Notes: generated by a model not told the origin, from the letters alone. DNA of 64,000 bases from Bradyrhizobium sp. 186 (GCF_023101685.1 NZ_CP082164.1:3410001-3474000), one strand, 5' to 3'; counted from the first letter of the stretch, positions 41,964-51,734 are shown. Translations and numbers: made by a program.

Positions 41964-44900
41964 ATGAACTGCTCTTGCTGCGGTTCCGAGGTTCAGAGCG
42001 GTTTTGCTTTCTGCCCGAAATGCGGCACGAAGCAGCCGAACGCGTGCCCCGGCTGCGGCTATGCATGCGCACCGGATTTCGCGTATTGCCCGAAATGCGG
42101 CGCCCTCGTCAGTGAGGCCCCCAAAGCCGGAGGACAGGCGCGGCCCGTAGTGCCGATCAAGGCCTCCTCGCCGCCGCTCGCGCCGACGGCCGACCCTCAA
42201 CAGGCATTTCGACCGCAGCCGGATAAGATCGACAGTGAAGCCAACCGCCGCACCATTACCGTGCTGTTTGCCGACCTCAGCGGCTTCACCGCGATGAGCG
42301 AACGCCTTGACCCCGAGGTCATGCAGACGCTTCAGAACGAATTGTTCGAGGAGCTGACGGCTGCCGTGCAAGGCTTTGGCGGCTTCGTGGACAAATTCAT
42401 CGGCGATGCGCTGCTGGCGCTGTTCGGTGCGCCGGCTGCGCACGAGGACGATCCGGAGCGGGCGGTCCGCGCTGCCCTCGATATGATCAAACGGACGGAG
42501 CAGCTTAGCGAACGTGCGAAGGTCCGCGCCGGTTCACCCCTGTTGCTCCATATCGGTATCAACACCGGGCAAGTGGTTGCGGGCGGACTGGGTGTGGGCG
42601 TTGCCAAATCCTTTTCGGTGACTGGCGACACGGTGAATACTGCTCAGCGATTGCAGTCGATGGCGCCGCCGGACGAGGTGCTGGTCGGGCCGTTGACCTA
42701 CCGTCTTACCCGGCATGCATTCTCGTATGAATCGCTTGGCGAGGTCTCGCTCAAGGGCAAGATGGGCAGCGTCCTGGTCCATCGTCTGAAGGGGCCGCTC
42801 GACATGCCGCGTGCGGCACGAGGCCTCGACACGCTGGGCCTCAGTGCGCCCCTGATCGGGCGCGACGCCGAGCTTGCCCGCGTGATCGGCAGCCTCGATC
42901 GCGCGTGCGGCGGCGCGGCGCAACTGGTGCGGCTGGTCGGCGAAGCAGGCATCGGCAAAACGCGCCTGGTGAACGAATTCGTGGCCCGCATCCGCGATGA
43001 AGAGCGCTTCGCAGGTATGGCGATCCGGCAGGCCGTCTGCTCGCCGCTCGGCGAACAATCCTACGGCACGCTCGCTGCGGTGCTGCGCAGCGCCTATGGC
43101 ATCGCGCAGAAGGCCAGCACCGCGGAGGCCGAGGCCAGGCTGGCTGAAGCGCTGTCAGAGCTTGGCCTCGCGGCCGAAGAGGCAGAGCGGCTGATGCCGC
43201 TCTATGTCCACGTTCTTGGCCTCGGCGGCCCGGACGCCGTGTTGCAGCATGTCGAGCCCGAACAGCTCCGGCGGCAGATATTCTTTGCGATCCGGACCGT
43301 CTTCGAACGGCGTCTGGCCTTGTCGCCGCTTCTGATCATTGTCGAGGATCTGCACTGGGCCGATGCCGTGTCTCTCGAAGCGCTGCGGTTCCTGATGGAT
43401 CGACTGGAGCGCACGCGGCTGATGCTGTTGTTTACGCATCGGCCAATGCTGGAACTGGATCAGTTCGGTTCTGGTCGGATCAGCCACACAACCCTTCGAT
43501 TGCCTCCGCTTGGTGATGCTGACGGACAAAAGCTGCTCGCGGCTTATTTCAGTCACGGTTGGCGCGAGCCGCCGGGAAATCTGTTCAGTCGAATTCTGGA
43601 ACGCGCGAGCGGCAATCCACTTTTCCTCGAGGAGATCATCCGCGGTCTCATCGAAGCTGGCGCCTTGGCGCGTGACGGCTCGCAGTGGCGGATAAAGTCG
43701 GATGAAGCCGCCGCCGATATCCCGGCGAGCATTCAGGCGCTGTTGCTGGCGCGCCTGGACCGGCTGCCGCATGAGGTGCGCCGGCTGGCCCAGGAGGCCG
43801 CGGTGATCGGCCCGCGCCTCGACGCGGCTCTGCTCAGTGCGACGGCAACCGGCGGGGCCAAGGTCGAAGCGGGGCTCGAACTTCTCTGCGATGCCGAGAT
43901 CGTCGAGGAGGTCGCCGGCGCAAATTCCATTTCGCTGCGATCCTACCGTTTCACGCAAACCATGCTTCAGGACGTGATCTATCAGAACCTGCTCTTGCAG
44001 CGGCGGATCGAGCTCCATGGGCGCATTGGTGCCGCGCTGGAGCGGCTCTATGGCAGCGAGCCCGAACGGCTCGAAGACCTGATCCTGCTCGGACATCACT
44101 TCAGCCTCAGCGCGCGCAAGCCGAAAGGCGCGCGCTATCTGCGCGCGGCCGGCGATCGCGCACGCGCGACCTATGCCAATGACGATGCCATCCGTCTCTA
44201 CCAGCAGGCCCTCGCCGTGTTGTTGTTGAGCGGCGAACGCGAGCCGGAGCGCCTGGTTCTGTATGAGCGGATAGCGGACCTCTGTGGCGCGGCCGGCCGC
44301 CGCAACACGGCTGAGGAGCACTACCAGAGTGCGCTGGAGGGGCACCGCGCCGCAGCGGACCGCATCGGCGAAGCGCGAATTCTTCGCAAGCTTGGCCGGT
44401 TGTTATGGGACGCCGGCAAGCGGATCAAGGCAGAGACGCATTACGCCGAGGCGGCAGAACTGCTTGGAGGGACCAATGCGCCCATCGACTGGGCGCACCT
44501 GCTGCAGGAGCGCGGCCGTCTTGCCTTTCGCATGGGCGATCACGTGGCCGCCGCGAAATGGGCGGACGAGGCGCTTGGCTACGCCCGATCCGTGCCAGCG
44601 GACGCGGACGAGCAAGCCGGACTCGAGGCGGCGCGCGCCATTGCCGAGGCACTCAACACCAAGGCGGTCGCACTGGCGCGGCTTGGACGGCACCAGGAAG
44701 CGGTGCGCGAAGTGGAGCAAAGTGTCGCAGCAGCCGAAGCCGCCGGCCTTCTCAACGTGGCCTGCCGCGGCTACACCAATCTCGGCGTGCTCTATACGAT
44801 TGTCGACCCGGCGCAGGCGATGGAGGTTTGTTGCCGCGGACTGGACGTCGCGCGTCGTATCGGGGATCTCGGGTTCCAGGCGCGCCTTCTTGCCAATTTT

Positions 44901-45272
44901 GCCGTTGCCTGTTGCACCTTCACGGACAAATGCACCGATGAAGGTGTGCCGGCTGCCGAAAAGGCGATCGAGATCGATCGCGCGCTCGATCAGCGCGAGC
45001 ATCTCCCGGTGCCCCTGATCGTGCTCGGCCAAATCCATCAATGCCATTTCCGGCCCGATCAGGCCGCCCGCTGCTACAATGAGGCCATCGAGGTCGCGAG
45101 CGAAACCGGCGAGCCGCAGCAGCTCTTTCCATGCTATGATGGTCTCGCGACGCTGAACCTTGATCGCGGCAATATGCCCGAGGCCGAGCGGTATTTCGCA
45201 CTGGCGGATGACGTCTGCACCAGGCACGGGCTTGATCCCGCCGGATTGATCGTACTGCCATTTCTTGACTAG
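41964..45272 (+). CDS. zinc-ribbon class III nucleotidyl cyclase fused to AAA ATPase and TPR domains
   Basis: A 1,102-residue cytoplasmic signalling protein. Residues 1-50 hold two zinc ribbons (CSCCGSEV..FCPKCG and CPGCGYA..YCPKCG). The class III cyclase domain (about 90-280) has metal-binding D in VLFADLSGF and D in DKFIGDALLALFG with the adjacent K, and the N and R of TGDTVNTAQRLQ, so it looks active. Then come an AAA/STAND-type ATPase (Walker A GEAGIGKT, Walker B LIIVEDLHWAD) and TPR-like repeats to the end. ATG at 41964 starts at the zinc ribbon; a GTG at 41889 is possible. Such fusions are typical of rhizobia; the input signal is unknown. Confidence 0.88.
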   Translation: MNCSCCGSEVQSGFAFCPKCGTKQPNACPGCGYACAPDFAYCPKCGALVSEAPKAGGQARPVVPIKASSPPLAPTADPQQAFRPQPDKIDSEANRRTITVLFADLSGFTAMSERLDPEVMQTLQNELFEELTAAVQGFGGFVDKFIGDALLALFGAPAAHEDDPERAVRAALDMIKRTEQLSERAKVRAGSPLLLHIGINTGQVVAGGLGVGVAKSFSVTGDTVNTAQRLQSMAPPDEVLVGPLTYRLTRHAFSYESLGEVSLKGKMGSVLVHRLKGPLDMPRAARGLDTLGLSAPLIGRDAELARVIGSLDRACGGAAQLVRLVGEAGIGKTRLVNEFVARIRDEERFAGMAIRQAVCSPLGEQSYGTLAAVLRSAYGIAQKASTAEAEARLAEALSELGLAAEEAERLMPLYVHVLGLGGPDAVLQHVEPEQLRRQIFFAIRTVFERRLALSPLLIIVEDLHWADAVSLEALRFLMDRLERTRLMLLFTHRPMLELDQFGSGRISHTTLRLPPLGDADGQKLLAAYFSHGWREPPGNLFSRILERASGNPLFLEEIIRGLIEAGALARDGSQWRIKSDEAAADIPASIQALLLARLDRLPHEVRRLAQEAAVIGPRLDAALLSATATGGAKVEAGLELLCDAEIVEEVAGANSISLRSYRFTQTMLQDVIYQNLLLQRRIELHGRIGAALERLYGSEPERLEDLILLGHHFSLSARKPKGARYLRAAGDRARATYANDDAIRLYQQALAVLLLSGEREPERLVLYERIADLCGAAGRRNTAEEHYQSALEGHRAAADRIGEARILRKLGRLLWDAGKRIKAETHYAEAAELLGGTNAPIDWAHLLQERGRLAFRMGDHVAAAKWADEALGYARSVPADADEQAGLEAARAIAEALNTKAVALARLGRHQEAVREVEQSVAAAEAAGLLNVACRGYTNLGVLYTIVDPAQAMEVCCRGLDVARRIGDLGFQARLLANFAVACCTFTDKCTDEGVPAAEKAIEIDRALDQREHLPVPLIVLGQIHQCHFRPDQAARCYNEAIEVASETGEPQQLFPCYDGLATLNLDRGNMPEAERYFALADDVCTRHGLDPAGLIVLPFLD

Positions 45273-45293
45273 GCCATGTGAAGGAGTTCAACC

Positions 45294-45974
45294 ATGTCAG
45301 AACGTCATGTCGATGGACCGCTCCAACCGGGTGATCGCGCACCGAACATCGTGCTGGACGCCATCACGCGCGAAGGGAAGATCGCGCTCGAGGATTTTCG
45401 CGGGCAGAGTCCGATATTGGTCGGCCTGTTTCGGGGCCTGCACTGCCCGTTCTGTCGCCGCCATATTGCGGCACAGGCGCAGCTTGACACGGCTCTGCGC
45501 GACAAGGGCGTCGAAAGTCTCACGGTCGTCAATACGCCGATCGAGCGCGCGCGGCTCTACTTCCGCTATCATCCATTGCCCAATCTGCTCGCCGCGTCCG
45601 ATCCCGAGCGGGTCTCGCACCGTGCATTCGGCCTGCCCAATCTCGAGTTCACGGAGAAGGAAACCGAATGGCCGCGCAAAGTGGGCATGGATGTGGTCAT
45701 GAGCATGCAGGTCGACATTCCCGGAGAATTGTCCGGGCCGATGAATCGTTTGGCGGCTGCCGAGCAGCTCAACAACAAGGATGGCTACCAGATGATGGAA
45801 GCCGATCAGCGCATGGCGGCAACCGGCCAGGGCCAGCTGTTTGGCCAGTTCCTGCTCGATCGGGAAGGGATCGTGCGCTGGACCTTTACCGAGGTTCCTG
45901 AAGGCGGCCAGCGCATGTTCGGCATGCCGAGCCCGCAGGAGTTGATGTCGGCCGCCTCGCAGGTGGCAGGCTAG
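45294..45974 (+). CDS. peroxiredoxin-like (AhpC/TSA-type) protein
   Basis: A 226-residue thioredoxin-fold protein. The N-terminal half LQPGDRAPNIVLDAITREGKIALEDFRGQSPILVGLFRGLHCPFCRRHIAAQ shows the redoxin fold with a CPFC active site where bacterioferritin comigratory and AhpC proteins have their peroxidatic cysteine. It may reduce peroxides or act as a disulfide reductase. AAGGAG lies 7 bases before the ATG, and the gene is 21 bp after the AAA-cyclase gene, so the two are probably co-transcribed. Confidence 0.8.
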   Translation: MSERHVDGPLQPGDRAPNIVLDAITREGKIALEDFRGQSPILVGLFRGLHCPFCRRHIAAQAQLDTALRDKGVESLTVVNTPIERARLYFRYHPLPNLLAASDPERVSHRAFGLPNLEFTEKETEWPRKVGMDVVMSMQVDIPGELSGPMNRLAAAEQLNNKDGYQMMEADQRMAATGQGQLFGQFLLDREGIVRWTFTEVPEGGQRMFGMPSPQELMSAASQVAG

Positions 45975-46144
45975 GCATCGTTGCTTGGTTGGCGGTGCAA
46001 ATGCTGCGCCCAACGCGCTGCAATCCGCGGCTTCCTCTCCGCCGGCGCTGTTGCCATCGCGGAGATCGGTGGCCGCGTGACATGCGCATCAGTTTGAACC
46101 ACGGCCATTCCTGCTCATGACATTGCAATGACCCAGGGCGCACA

Positions 46145-47590
46145 ATGACCAACATCCAGGAGCGGCTCCTCGAAAGCAAGATGACCGAGATTGAGCAGGC
46201 CCGATCCTGGAGCCCACGCGTGATCTCGAAATTTGAAACGCTTATCAGGAGCGGTGACGATCTCTCCCTCTACCGGATCAATCCTCTTGCGTTCGCGCGT
46301 GATCGGACCATCACCGAGGCGGAAAGCATCGACCTGTTTCTCCACGCGACAAGGAGCGGGTTGTTCGAGATGAGTTGGGACGTTGTTTGTCCCCAATCCG
46401 GCATGGTGCTCGACAGCTTTGGCGCTCTGCGCACCCTGAAGACCCATTACGTTTGCGGCCTATGCGACGTCAGCGGTGAAACCAACCTCGACGATTTCAT
46501 TGAGGTTACGTTTACGGTCTCGCCGCAACTCCGGCGGCTTCCATTTCATGATCCTCATTCCCTCTCGGTCGAGGATTTCCACTGGAAGCTTCGTTTCTTG
46601 GGCGACGCGCGCTTGCCCGGCCAGCAGGTCCGATTTCTCGATTTCCTGCATGGATTGGTTCGCGGACTCGCGTTCTTGCCGCCCGGCTCGACCACCACTC
46701 TTCGCGCCGAACTCGGTCCCGGTGCTCTGGCCGGCGTCAACGTCCAAACGCAGGCTGCATTCCTGGTCTCGGTCGCAGGCGAACCCGCGACCGCGCCGAC
46801 CGTCCTGCGAGTCCGATATGATGGGCGGCGTTTTTCGCCTTCTCTGTCCGCCGTCCCGGCTGGCCCCATTGTGATCGACGTGGAGAACTCCGGCCCAGTG
46901 CGTGGCTCATTGCTCCTGATCAATTGGCCGGCCGAAGTCCTGGCTCAGACGACCAAGCCTGCGCTCGAGTTCGAACCGTATATGTCCGGTGGCATGTTGC
47001 TTGCGCGGCATACCTTCCGCCGCCTGTTCCGCTCGGAACGCGTCGACGAGCGGGAAGGCCTCGGCATCCGGCAGGTGACCTTGCTGTTCACGGATCTCAA
47101 GGGTTCGACCGCAATGTACGAGCGTCTCGGCGATCTGAATGCCTATGCCCTGGTCCGCGAGCTTTTTGCCTTGCTGGGAGCGACCGTCCAGGAGCATTCC
47201 GGCGCCATCGTCAAGACGATCGGAGACGCCGTGATGGCGGTCTTCTCCCGCCCGACAGACGCGGTCTCCGCGGCGCTGCATATGCTCGGACAAATAGAAC
47301 GCTACAACAGCGAGCATGGTGATCCGAGCATCATCCTCAAGATCGGAGCGCATTGTGGTCCGTCGATTGCCGTGACCCTCAACGAAAATCTGGACTACTT
47401 CGGGCAGACTGTGAATGTTGCGGCGCGCGTGCAAGCGCTGGCCGATGCCGGCGAAATCTGTGTCTCGGAAGCGCTTTATTCGGCGCCGGGCGTCAGCGGT
47501 CTCCTCGCCGGTCACGCCGTCGTTGAGTTTGATGCACCTCTCCGCGGCGTCGAAGGAAATGCGTGCGTGTATCGTGTCGTGCGTGGATAG
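46145..47590 (+). CDS. DUF5939-containing class III nucleotidyl cyclase
   Basis: A 481-residue protein. Residues about 20-270 form the DUF5939 region with a possible zinc site (SWDVVCPQSGMV, HYVCGLCDVSGETNLDDFIEVTFTVSP). The C-terminal cyclase domain (about 305-480) retains metal-binding D in LLFTDLKGST and D in KTIGDAVMAVF with its K, and N/R in GQTVNVAARVQALAD. No membrane helix is evident, so it is a soluble cyclase whose N-terminal part presumably senses a signal. It is 170 bp after the peroxiredoxin-like gene. Confidence 0.86.
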   Translation: MTNIQERLLESKMTEIEQARSWSPRVISKFETLIRSGDDLSLYRINPLAFARDRTITEAESIDLFLHATRSGLFEMSWDVVCPQSGMVLDSFGALRTLKTHYVCGLCDVSGETNLDDFIEVTFTVSPQLRRLPFHDPHSLSVEDFHWKLRFLGDARLPGQQVRFLDFLHGLVRGLAFLPPGSTTTLRAELGPGALAGVNVQTQAAFLVSVAGEPATAPTVLRVRYDGRRFSPSLSAVPAGPIVIDVENSGPVRGSLLLINWPAEVLAQTTKPALEFEPYMSGGMLLARHTFRRLFRSERVDEREGLGIRQVTLLFTDLKGSTAMYERLGDLNAYALVRELFALLGATVQEHSGAIVKTIGDAVMAVFSRPTDAVSAALHMLGQIERYNSEHGDPSIILKIGAHCGPSIAVTLNENLDYFGQTVNVAARVQALADAGEICVSEALYSAPGVSGLLAGHAVVEFDAPLRGVEGNACVYRVVRG

Positions 47591-47623
47591 AATCCTGCTC
47601 CGGCACGACCCTGCTGAAGATTT

Positions 47624-48466
47624 TCACTTCACCGACACTTTCGGCTTCTTCTCCGCCAGCACTACGGCCATCACCGAGATCAGCGGGCGCATGAAATAGG
47701 CGTCCTCCGCCGGCACGATGTCGGGTTGCAGGCCATGCGCCGCGAGTTCGCCTGAGACCGCAGGTCCGACCGACGCGATCAGCGTCCGCTTCAAGCCTGC
47801 TCGCAAGCGCGCCTCGCTGCCATGCGCCTTTGCGGCTTCGATCAGGCGGCGGACCTGGCCGAGATTGGTGAGCGCGACGCAATCGATGCGGCCACCGGCC
47901 ATGTCGTCGATGGCGGCAACGATGTTGGCGTCCGCCGCCTTGGGGTCGTAGACATAAGGCAGCACGGTATCGACATCGGCGCCTTGCGCCGAGAGCGACC
48001 CGATCAGCGCGCTGTGGTCCTTGTCGGGATAGAGCTGGAGCCCGAGGCGCCGGCCCTTCAGGTCGAGCTCCGCCAACATCTCGATCACGCCGTCGGTGGT
48101 CGGCTTCTCCGTGGTCTGCTGCGCCTCGAGACCGATCTCGCGCAGCGCCTTGCCCGGCTTCGGGCCGCGGGTAAACTTTCGCGATCTGGCGAGCGCCGCG
48201 ACAAGAGCCTGGTCGAGCCCGCGTTCGCGCGCGACCTTCATGATCCGCCGCAGGCCCTCGCCGGTCATCAGCACGAGGTCGTCGAACGGCCCGTCGATGG
48301 CGCGGCGGATCCAGGCCTCGACCGGGGCGGGGTCGGGCGCGTCGTGAATGGTGAACATCGGGCACTGCACGACATCGGCGCCTTGCTCGGCCAGAAGCTT
48401 TGAAAACTGCGCCTCCTCGCGGGTTTCCAGGATCAGGATGCGGTAGCCGTTCAAGCGGTCGGCCAT
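47624..48466 (-). CDS. uroporphyrinogen-III synthase family protein (HemD-like)
   Basis: A 280-residue two-lobed protein of the HEM4 family. N-terminal GYRILILETREEAQFSKLLAEQGADVVQCPMFTIHD and C-terminal CVALTNLGQVRRLIEAA, RTLIASVGPAVSGELAAHGLQPDIVPA correspond to the HemD halves that clamp hydroxymethylbilane. No other haem gene is adjacent; similar stand-alone copies occur near nitrate assimilation genes in some genomes, so it may be a paralogue and not the essential HemD. ATG at 48466 has CGGAG upstream; longer in-frame starts would run into the divergent purU promoter. Confidence 0.8.
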   Translation of the reverse strand: MADRLNGYRILILETREEAQFSKLLAEQGADVVQCPMFTIHDAPDPAPVEAWIRRAIDGPFDDLVLMTGEGLRRIMKVARERGLDQALVAALARSRKFTRGPKPGKALREIGLEAQQTTEKPTTDGVIEMLAELDLKGRRLGLQLYPDKDHSALIGSLSAQGADVDTVLPYVYDPKAADANIVAAIDDMAGGRIDCVALTNLGQVRRLIEAAKAHGSEARLRAGLKRTLIASVGPAVSGELAAHGLQPDIVPAEDAYFMRPLISVMAVVLAEKKPKVSVK

Positions 48467-48605
48467 GGGGATGCTCCGGTCAGAATTCGCAATCGTCTGT
48501 TCATCCTGACTCCGCGCTCGGGATTGGCGCAAGGGCGGGGTCGGTGATAGAGCAGGGCGCAAATCGCGGGGTTCCGCACCCTTTGCCCAAACCTTCAGCA
48601 AGGCC

Positions 48606-49469
48606 ATGCCCGATCATCAATATGTCCTGACCCTGTCCTGTCCGGATCGCCCCGGCATCGTCTCGGCGGTGTCGACCTTCCTGGCTCACAATGGACAGAA
48701 CATTCTCGACGCCCAGCAGTTCGACGACATCGAGACCAAGAAGTTCTTCATGCGGGTGGTGTTCACCGCGGCCGATCTCGCCGTGGAGCTGTCGGCACTT
48801 CAGACCGGCTTTGCCGCGATCGCCGAGCGCTTCGGCATGGAGTGGCAGATGCGCGACCGTGCCGCGCACCGCAAGGTGATGCTGCTGGTGTCGAAGTCCG
48901 ACCACTGCCTGGTCGATATTCTCTATCGCTGGCGCACTGGCGAGTTGCCGATGATCCCGACCGCGATCGTCTCCAACCATCCGCGCGAGGTCTATGCCGG
49001 GCTCGATTTCGGCGGAATCCCGTTTCACCATCTGCCGGTCACCAAGGAGACCAAGCGCGAGCAGGAAGGGCAGATCCTGGATCTCGTTGCCAAGACCGGG
49101 ACCGATCTCGTGGTGCTCGCCCGCTACATGCAGATCCTGTCGGACGATCTCTCGGCCAGCCTTTCCGGCCGTTGCATCAACATCCACCACTCCTTCCTGC
49201 CGGGCTTCAAGGGCGCAAAACCCTATCACCAGGCCCATGAGCGGGGCGTGAAATTGATTGGCGCGACCGCCCATTACGTCACGCGCGATCTCGACGAGGG
49301 CCCGATCGTCGACCAGGACGTCGAGCGCATCAGTCACCGCGACACGCCCGAAGATCTCGTCCGCAAGGGGCGCGACATCGAGCGCCGCGTGCTCGCCCGC
49401 GCGATCCGCTACCATCTCGACGACCGCGTCATCCTCAACGGCCGCAAGACCGTGGTGTTTATGGATTAG
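48606..49469 (+). CDS. purU: formyltetrahydrofolate deformylase
   Basis: A 287-residue enzyme that hydrolyses 10-formyl-tetrahydrofolate to formate and tetrahydrofolate. N-terminal ACT domain ([28 protein letters not shown], residues 5-80) and C-terminal formyltransferase-like domain with the catalytic pattern N (IVSNHP), H ([19 protein letters not shown]) and D ([13 protein letters not shown]). It balances one-carbon units and supplies formate for purine synthesis. Divergent from the HemD-like gene with a 139-bp shared promoter region. Confidence 0.96.
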   Translation: MPDHQYVLTLSCPDRPGIVSAVSTFLAHNGQNILDAQQFDDIETKKFFMRVVFTAADLAVELSALQTGFAAIAERFGMEWQMRDRAAHRKVMLLVSKSDHCLVDILYRWRTGELPMIPTAIVSNHPREVYAGLDFGGIPFHHLPVTKETKREQEGQILDLVAKTGTDLVVLARYMQILSDDLSASLSGRCINIHHSFLPGFKGAKPYHQAHERGVKLIGATAHYVTRDLDEGPIVDQDVERISHRDTPEDLVRKGRDIERRVLARAIRYHLDDRVILNGRKTVVFMD

Positions 49470-49542
49470 CGAATGGTGAGTGGCGAGTAGCGAATAGAAA
49501 AAAGGTAGCCTCCTTATTCTCTACTCCCTATTCGCCATTCGC
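49469..49542. terminator. imperfect palindrome acting as likely bidirectional terminator
   Basis: GCGAATGGTGAGTGGCGAGTAG on the left pairs imperfectly with CTACTCCCTATTCGCCATTCGC on the right around an A-rich loop. It lies exactly between the convergent stops of purU and the lipoprotein gene. Confidence 0.5.
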
Positions 49543-49546
49543 CTCC

Positions 49547-49831
49547 TCATCGCACCGCGTTCCCGGACGCCGAGCCTGTCGCGCCTTTCTGCGCCTGCTC
49601 TTCCTTCTCGCGATCGGCTGCCGGCAGCAGTCGCTTGCGCTCACGCTCTTTCATGTAGGCGTCGTATTGCGCCGTGCCTGCCCGCGGCGGAGCGTCGGCC
49701 GGCAGGCCGCCGGCCCATTGCGGGACGTAGTCGCCCATGCCGGCAGAGAGTTTTTCGTTGACCGTACCGCAGCCGGACAGCGCGGCCGCGACCGCCACGA
49801 GGGCCAGGAGGGAGCGGAAGGGCTTCGGCAT
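49547..49831 (-). CDS. small lipoprotein of unknown function
   Basis: A 94-residue protein starting MPKPFRSLLALVAVAAALSGC, a lipoprotein signal with lipobox LSGC and cysteine at residue 21. The mature chain is short, hydrophilic and rich in charged and alanine residues (KERERKRLLPAADREKEEQAQ), probably partly disordered and anchored in the inner or outer membrane. The frame extends upstream but ATG at 49831 gives the signal peptide directly. Function unknown. Confidence 0.7.
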   Translation of the reverse strand: MPKPFRSLLALVAVAAALSGCGTVNEKLSAGMGDYVPQWAGGLPADAPPRAGTAQYDAYMKERERKRLLPAADREKEEQAQKGATGSASGNAVR

Positions 49832-50358
49832 TGTGTGGGCGCGCGGGGGTTGGTTGGTGGGACGCCAGGTCAGGCTGGTGCCGGGAGAGTAGCCTTCAAC
49901 AAGGTAAAATAGACTTATTCGAGATCGGTAATTGGTTACCGAGTCGCGGCCGCCAAGGCCTCGCCGATGTACAAATTCTGCAAAAGAAAGATGAAATCCT
50001 CCATCCACGCGGTCGGTCGCGTTTCTAGACTGCGGCAAGGGACTCGCGACTAGTGACTTGGTCGGCGAGGAGGCTTTTTCGTTGACAGGTCCATTTTGTT
50101 TGTACAATCGTACAAATCGAAGCGGCCAGCATCGGGGGTGTTCGGGTTACCCGGGCGTAACCGCGACATCGCTCACCGCCCTCGGCAATCGGAACGCTCG
50201 GCTTGCGCCGAATGGTCGCCAAACGTCCGATTGACAATGGGGACGCCAAGGACGCCATGTGGCGCGCGATAGGGCTCGTGCGTAAGCTAAAGGTGAGGCA
50301 AGGATCGGGCACTCGATCCGGCGCACAAGAGGTCAGGAATTAAGGGGAGGGACGTCTG
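49832..50358. other. intergenic promoter region of the second liv operon
   Basis: About 527 bases between the divergent lipoprotein and binding-protein genes. It holds the promoter/operator at 50082-50116. The rest shows no supported gene. Confidence 0.5.
50082..50116 (+). promoter_or_regulatory. promoter with overlapping operator upstream of the second liv operon
   Basis: TTGACA at 50082-50087 and TACAAT at 50103-50108 (15-base spacer) resemble sigma-70-type hexamers. Overlapping the -10 is a perfect palindrome, TTTGTAC-AATC-GTACAAA (50099-50116), the kind of site bound by a GntR- or TetR-type repressor. It lies 243 bases before the binding-protein ATG, implying a long 5' leader. Confidence 0.5.
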
Positions 50359-51549
50359 ATGTTCGAACGCAAACAGCTTTCTTATAAGGTCTCTTGGGCG
50401 GCCGCGGCGGCCGCCATCGCGGGCCTTGCGGCCGTCGCGCCTGCCAAGGCCGAGGACACCGTCAAGGTCGGCTTGATCCTGCCGATGACCGGCGGCCAAG
50501 CCTCGACCGGCAAGCAGATCGAGAACGCGATCAAGCTCTATATGCAGCAGAAGGGCGACACCGTCGCCGGCAAGAAGGTCGAGATCATCCTCAAGGATGA
50601 TGCTGCGATTCCGGACAAGACCAAGACCGCCGCCCAAGAGCTGATCGTCAACGACAAGGTCAATTTCATCGCCGGCTTCGGCGTGACGCCGGCCGCGCTC
50701 GCTGCTGCTCCGCTTGCGACGCAAGCTAAGATCCCGGAAGTCGTGATGGCGGCCGGCACCTCCATCATCACCGAGCGCTCGCCCTATATCGTGCGCACCA
50801 GCTTCACGCTGGCGCAGTCCTCCACCATCATCGCCGACTGGGCGGTGAAGAACGGCATCAAGAAGGTGGCGACGCTCACCTCGGACTACGCGCCAGGCAA
50901 TGACGCGCTGAACTTCTTCAAGCAGAATTTCACCGCCGGCGGCGGCGAAGTGGTCGAGGAGGTCAAGACTCCGCTGGCCAACCCCGACTTCGCGCCGTTT
51001 CTGCAGCGGATGAAGGACGCCAAGCCCGACGCCATCTTCGTGTTCGTGCCGGCGGGCCAGGGCGGCAACTTCATGAAGCAATATGCCGAGCGCGGCCTCG
51101 ACAAGGCCGGCATCAAGGTGATCGGACCGGGCGACGTCACCGACGATGATCTCCTCAACAACATGGGCGACGCCGTGCTCGGCACGGTCACTGCGCATCT
51201 CTATTCGGCAGCCCATCCCTCGCCGATGAACAAGGACTTCGTCGCCGCCTACAAGAAGGCGTACGGCACCCGTCCAGGCTTCATGGCGGTGAGCGGCTAT
51301 GACGGCATTCACCTCATCTACGAGGCGCTGAAGAAGACCAACGGCGACACCGACGGCACCAAGCTGGTCGAGGCCATGAAGGGCCAGAAGTGGGAGAGCC
51401 CGCGCGGCCCGATCTCGATCGATCCCGAGACCCGCGACATCGTGCAGAACATCTACATCCGCAAGGTCGAGAAGGTCGACGGCGAACTCTACAATGTCGA
51501 GTTCGCAACCTTCGAAGCTGTCAAGGATCTCGGCAAGACCAAGAAATGA
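50359..51549 (+). CDS. periplasmic substrate-binding protein of second Liv-type transporter
   Basis: A 396-residue Peripla_BP_6 protein. Signal peptide of about 31 residues with a hydrophobic stretch VSWAAAAAAIAGLAAVAPAKA; the mature protein starts EDTVKVGLILPMTGGQASTGKQIENAIKLY. GGGGAGGG stands 10 bases before the ATG. The ligand is unknown; the operon context (see MetE-like gene) does not define it. Confidence 0.92.
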   Translation: MFERKQLSYKVSWAAAAAAIAGLAAVAPAKAEDTVKVGLILPMTGGQASTGKQIENAIKLYMQQKGDTVAGKKVEIILKDDAAIPDKTKTAAQELIVNDKVNFIAGFGVTPAALAAAPLATQAKIPEVVMAAGTSIITERSPYIVRTSFTLAQSSTIIADWAVKNGIKKVATLTSDYAPGNDALNFFKQNFTAGGGEVVEEVKTPLANPDFAPFLQRMKDAKPDAIFVFVPAGQGGNFMKQYAERGLDKAGIKVIGPGDVTDDDLLNNMGDAVLGTVTAHLYSAAHPSPMNKDFVAAYKKAYGTRPGFMAVSGYDGIHLIYEALKKTNGDTDGTKLVEAMKGQKWESPRGPISIDPETRDIVQNIYIRKVEKVDGELYNVEFATFEAVKDLGKTKK

Positions 51550-51566
51550 CGCGCCAAAGCGCGTCA
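51547..51566 (+). terminator. hairpin after the binding-protein gene (attenuator candidate)
   Basis: TGACGCGC-CAAA-GCGCGTCA is a perfect 8-bp stem that includes the stop codon of the binding-protein gene. There is no T run, so it more likely protects the upstream mRNA or slows transcription than ends it, giving more binding protein than permease. Confidence 0.45.
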
Positions 51567-51734
51567 TCCCCGGGGCTCCCGCTCTCGTCATGCCCCGGCA
51601 GAAGCGCGTCTTCGCGCTTGATGACCCGGGAATCCACGCGAGAGCCGAAACAACAACGTGGATGGCCGGACATTTATTTGGAGACGCGCTTTGCGCTTTT
51701 GCCCTGCCATGACGACTAACTCCAAGCTGAGCCG

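Noticed and set aside
43155..44345. Minus-strand frame inside the AAA-cyclase gene (396 codons)
   Set aside because: The plus-strand protein has clear Walker and TPR motifs; the opposite frame has none.
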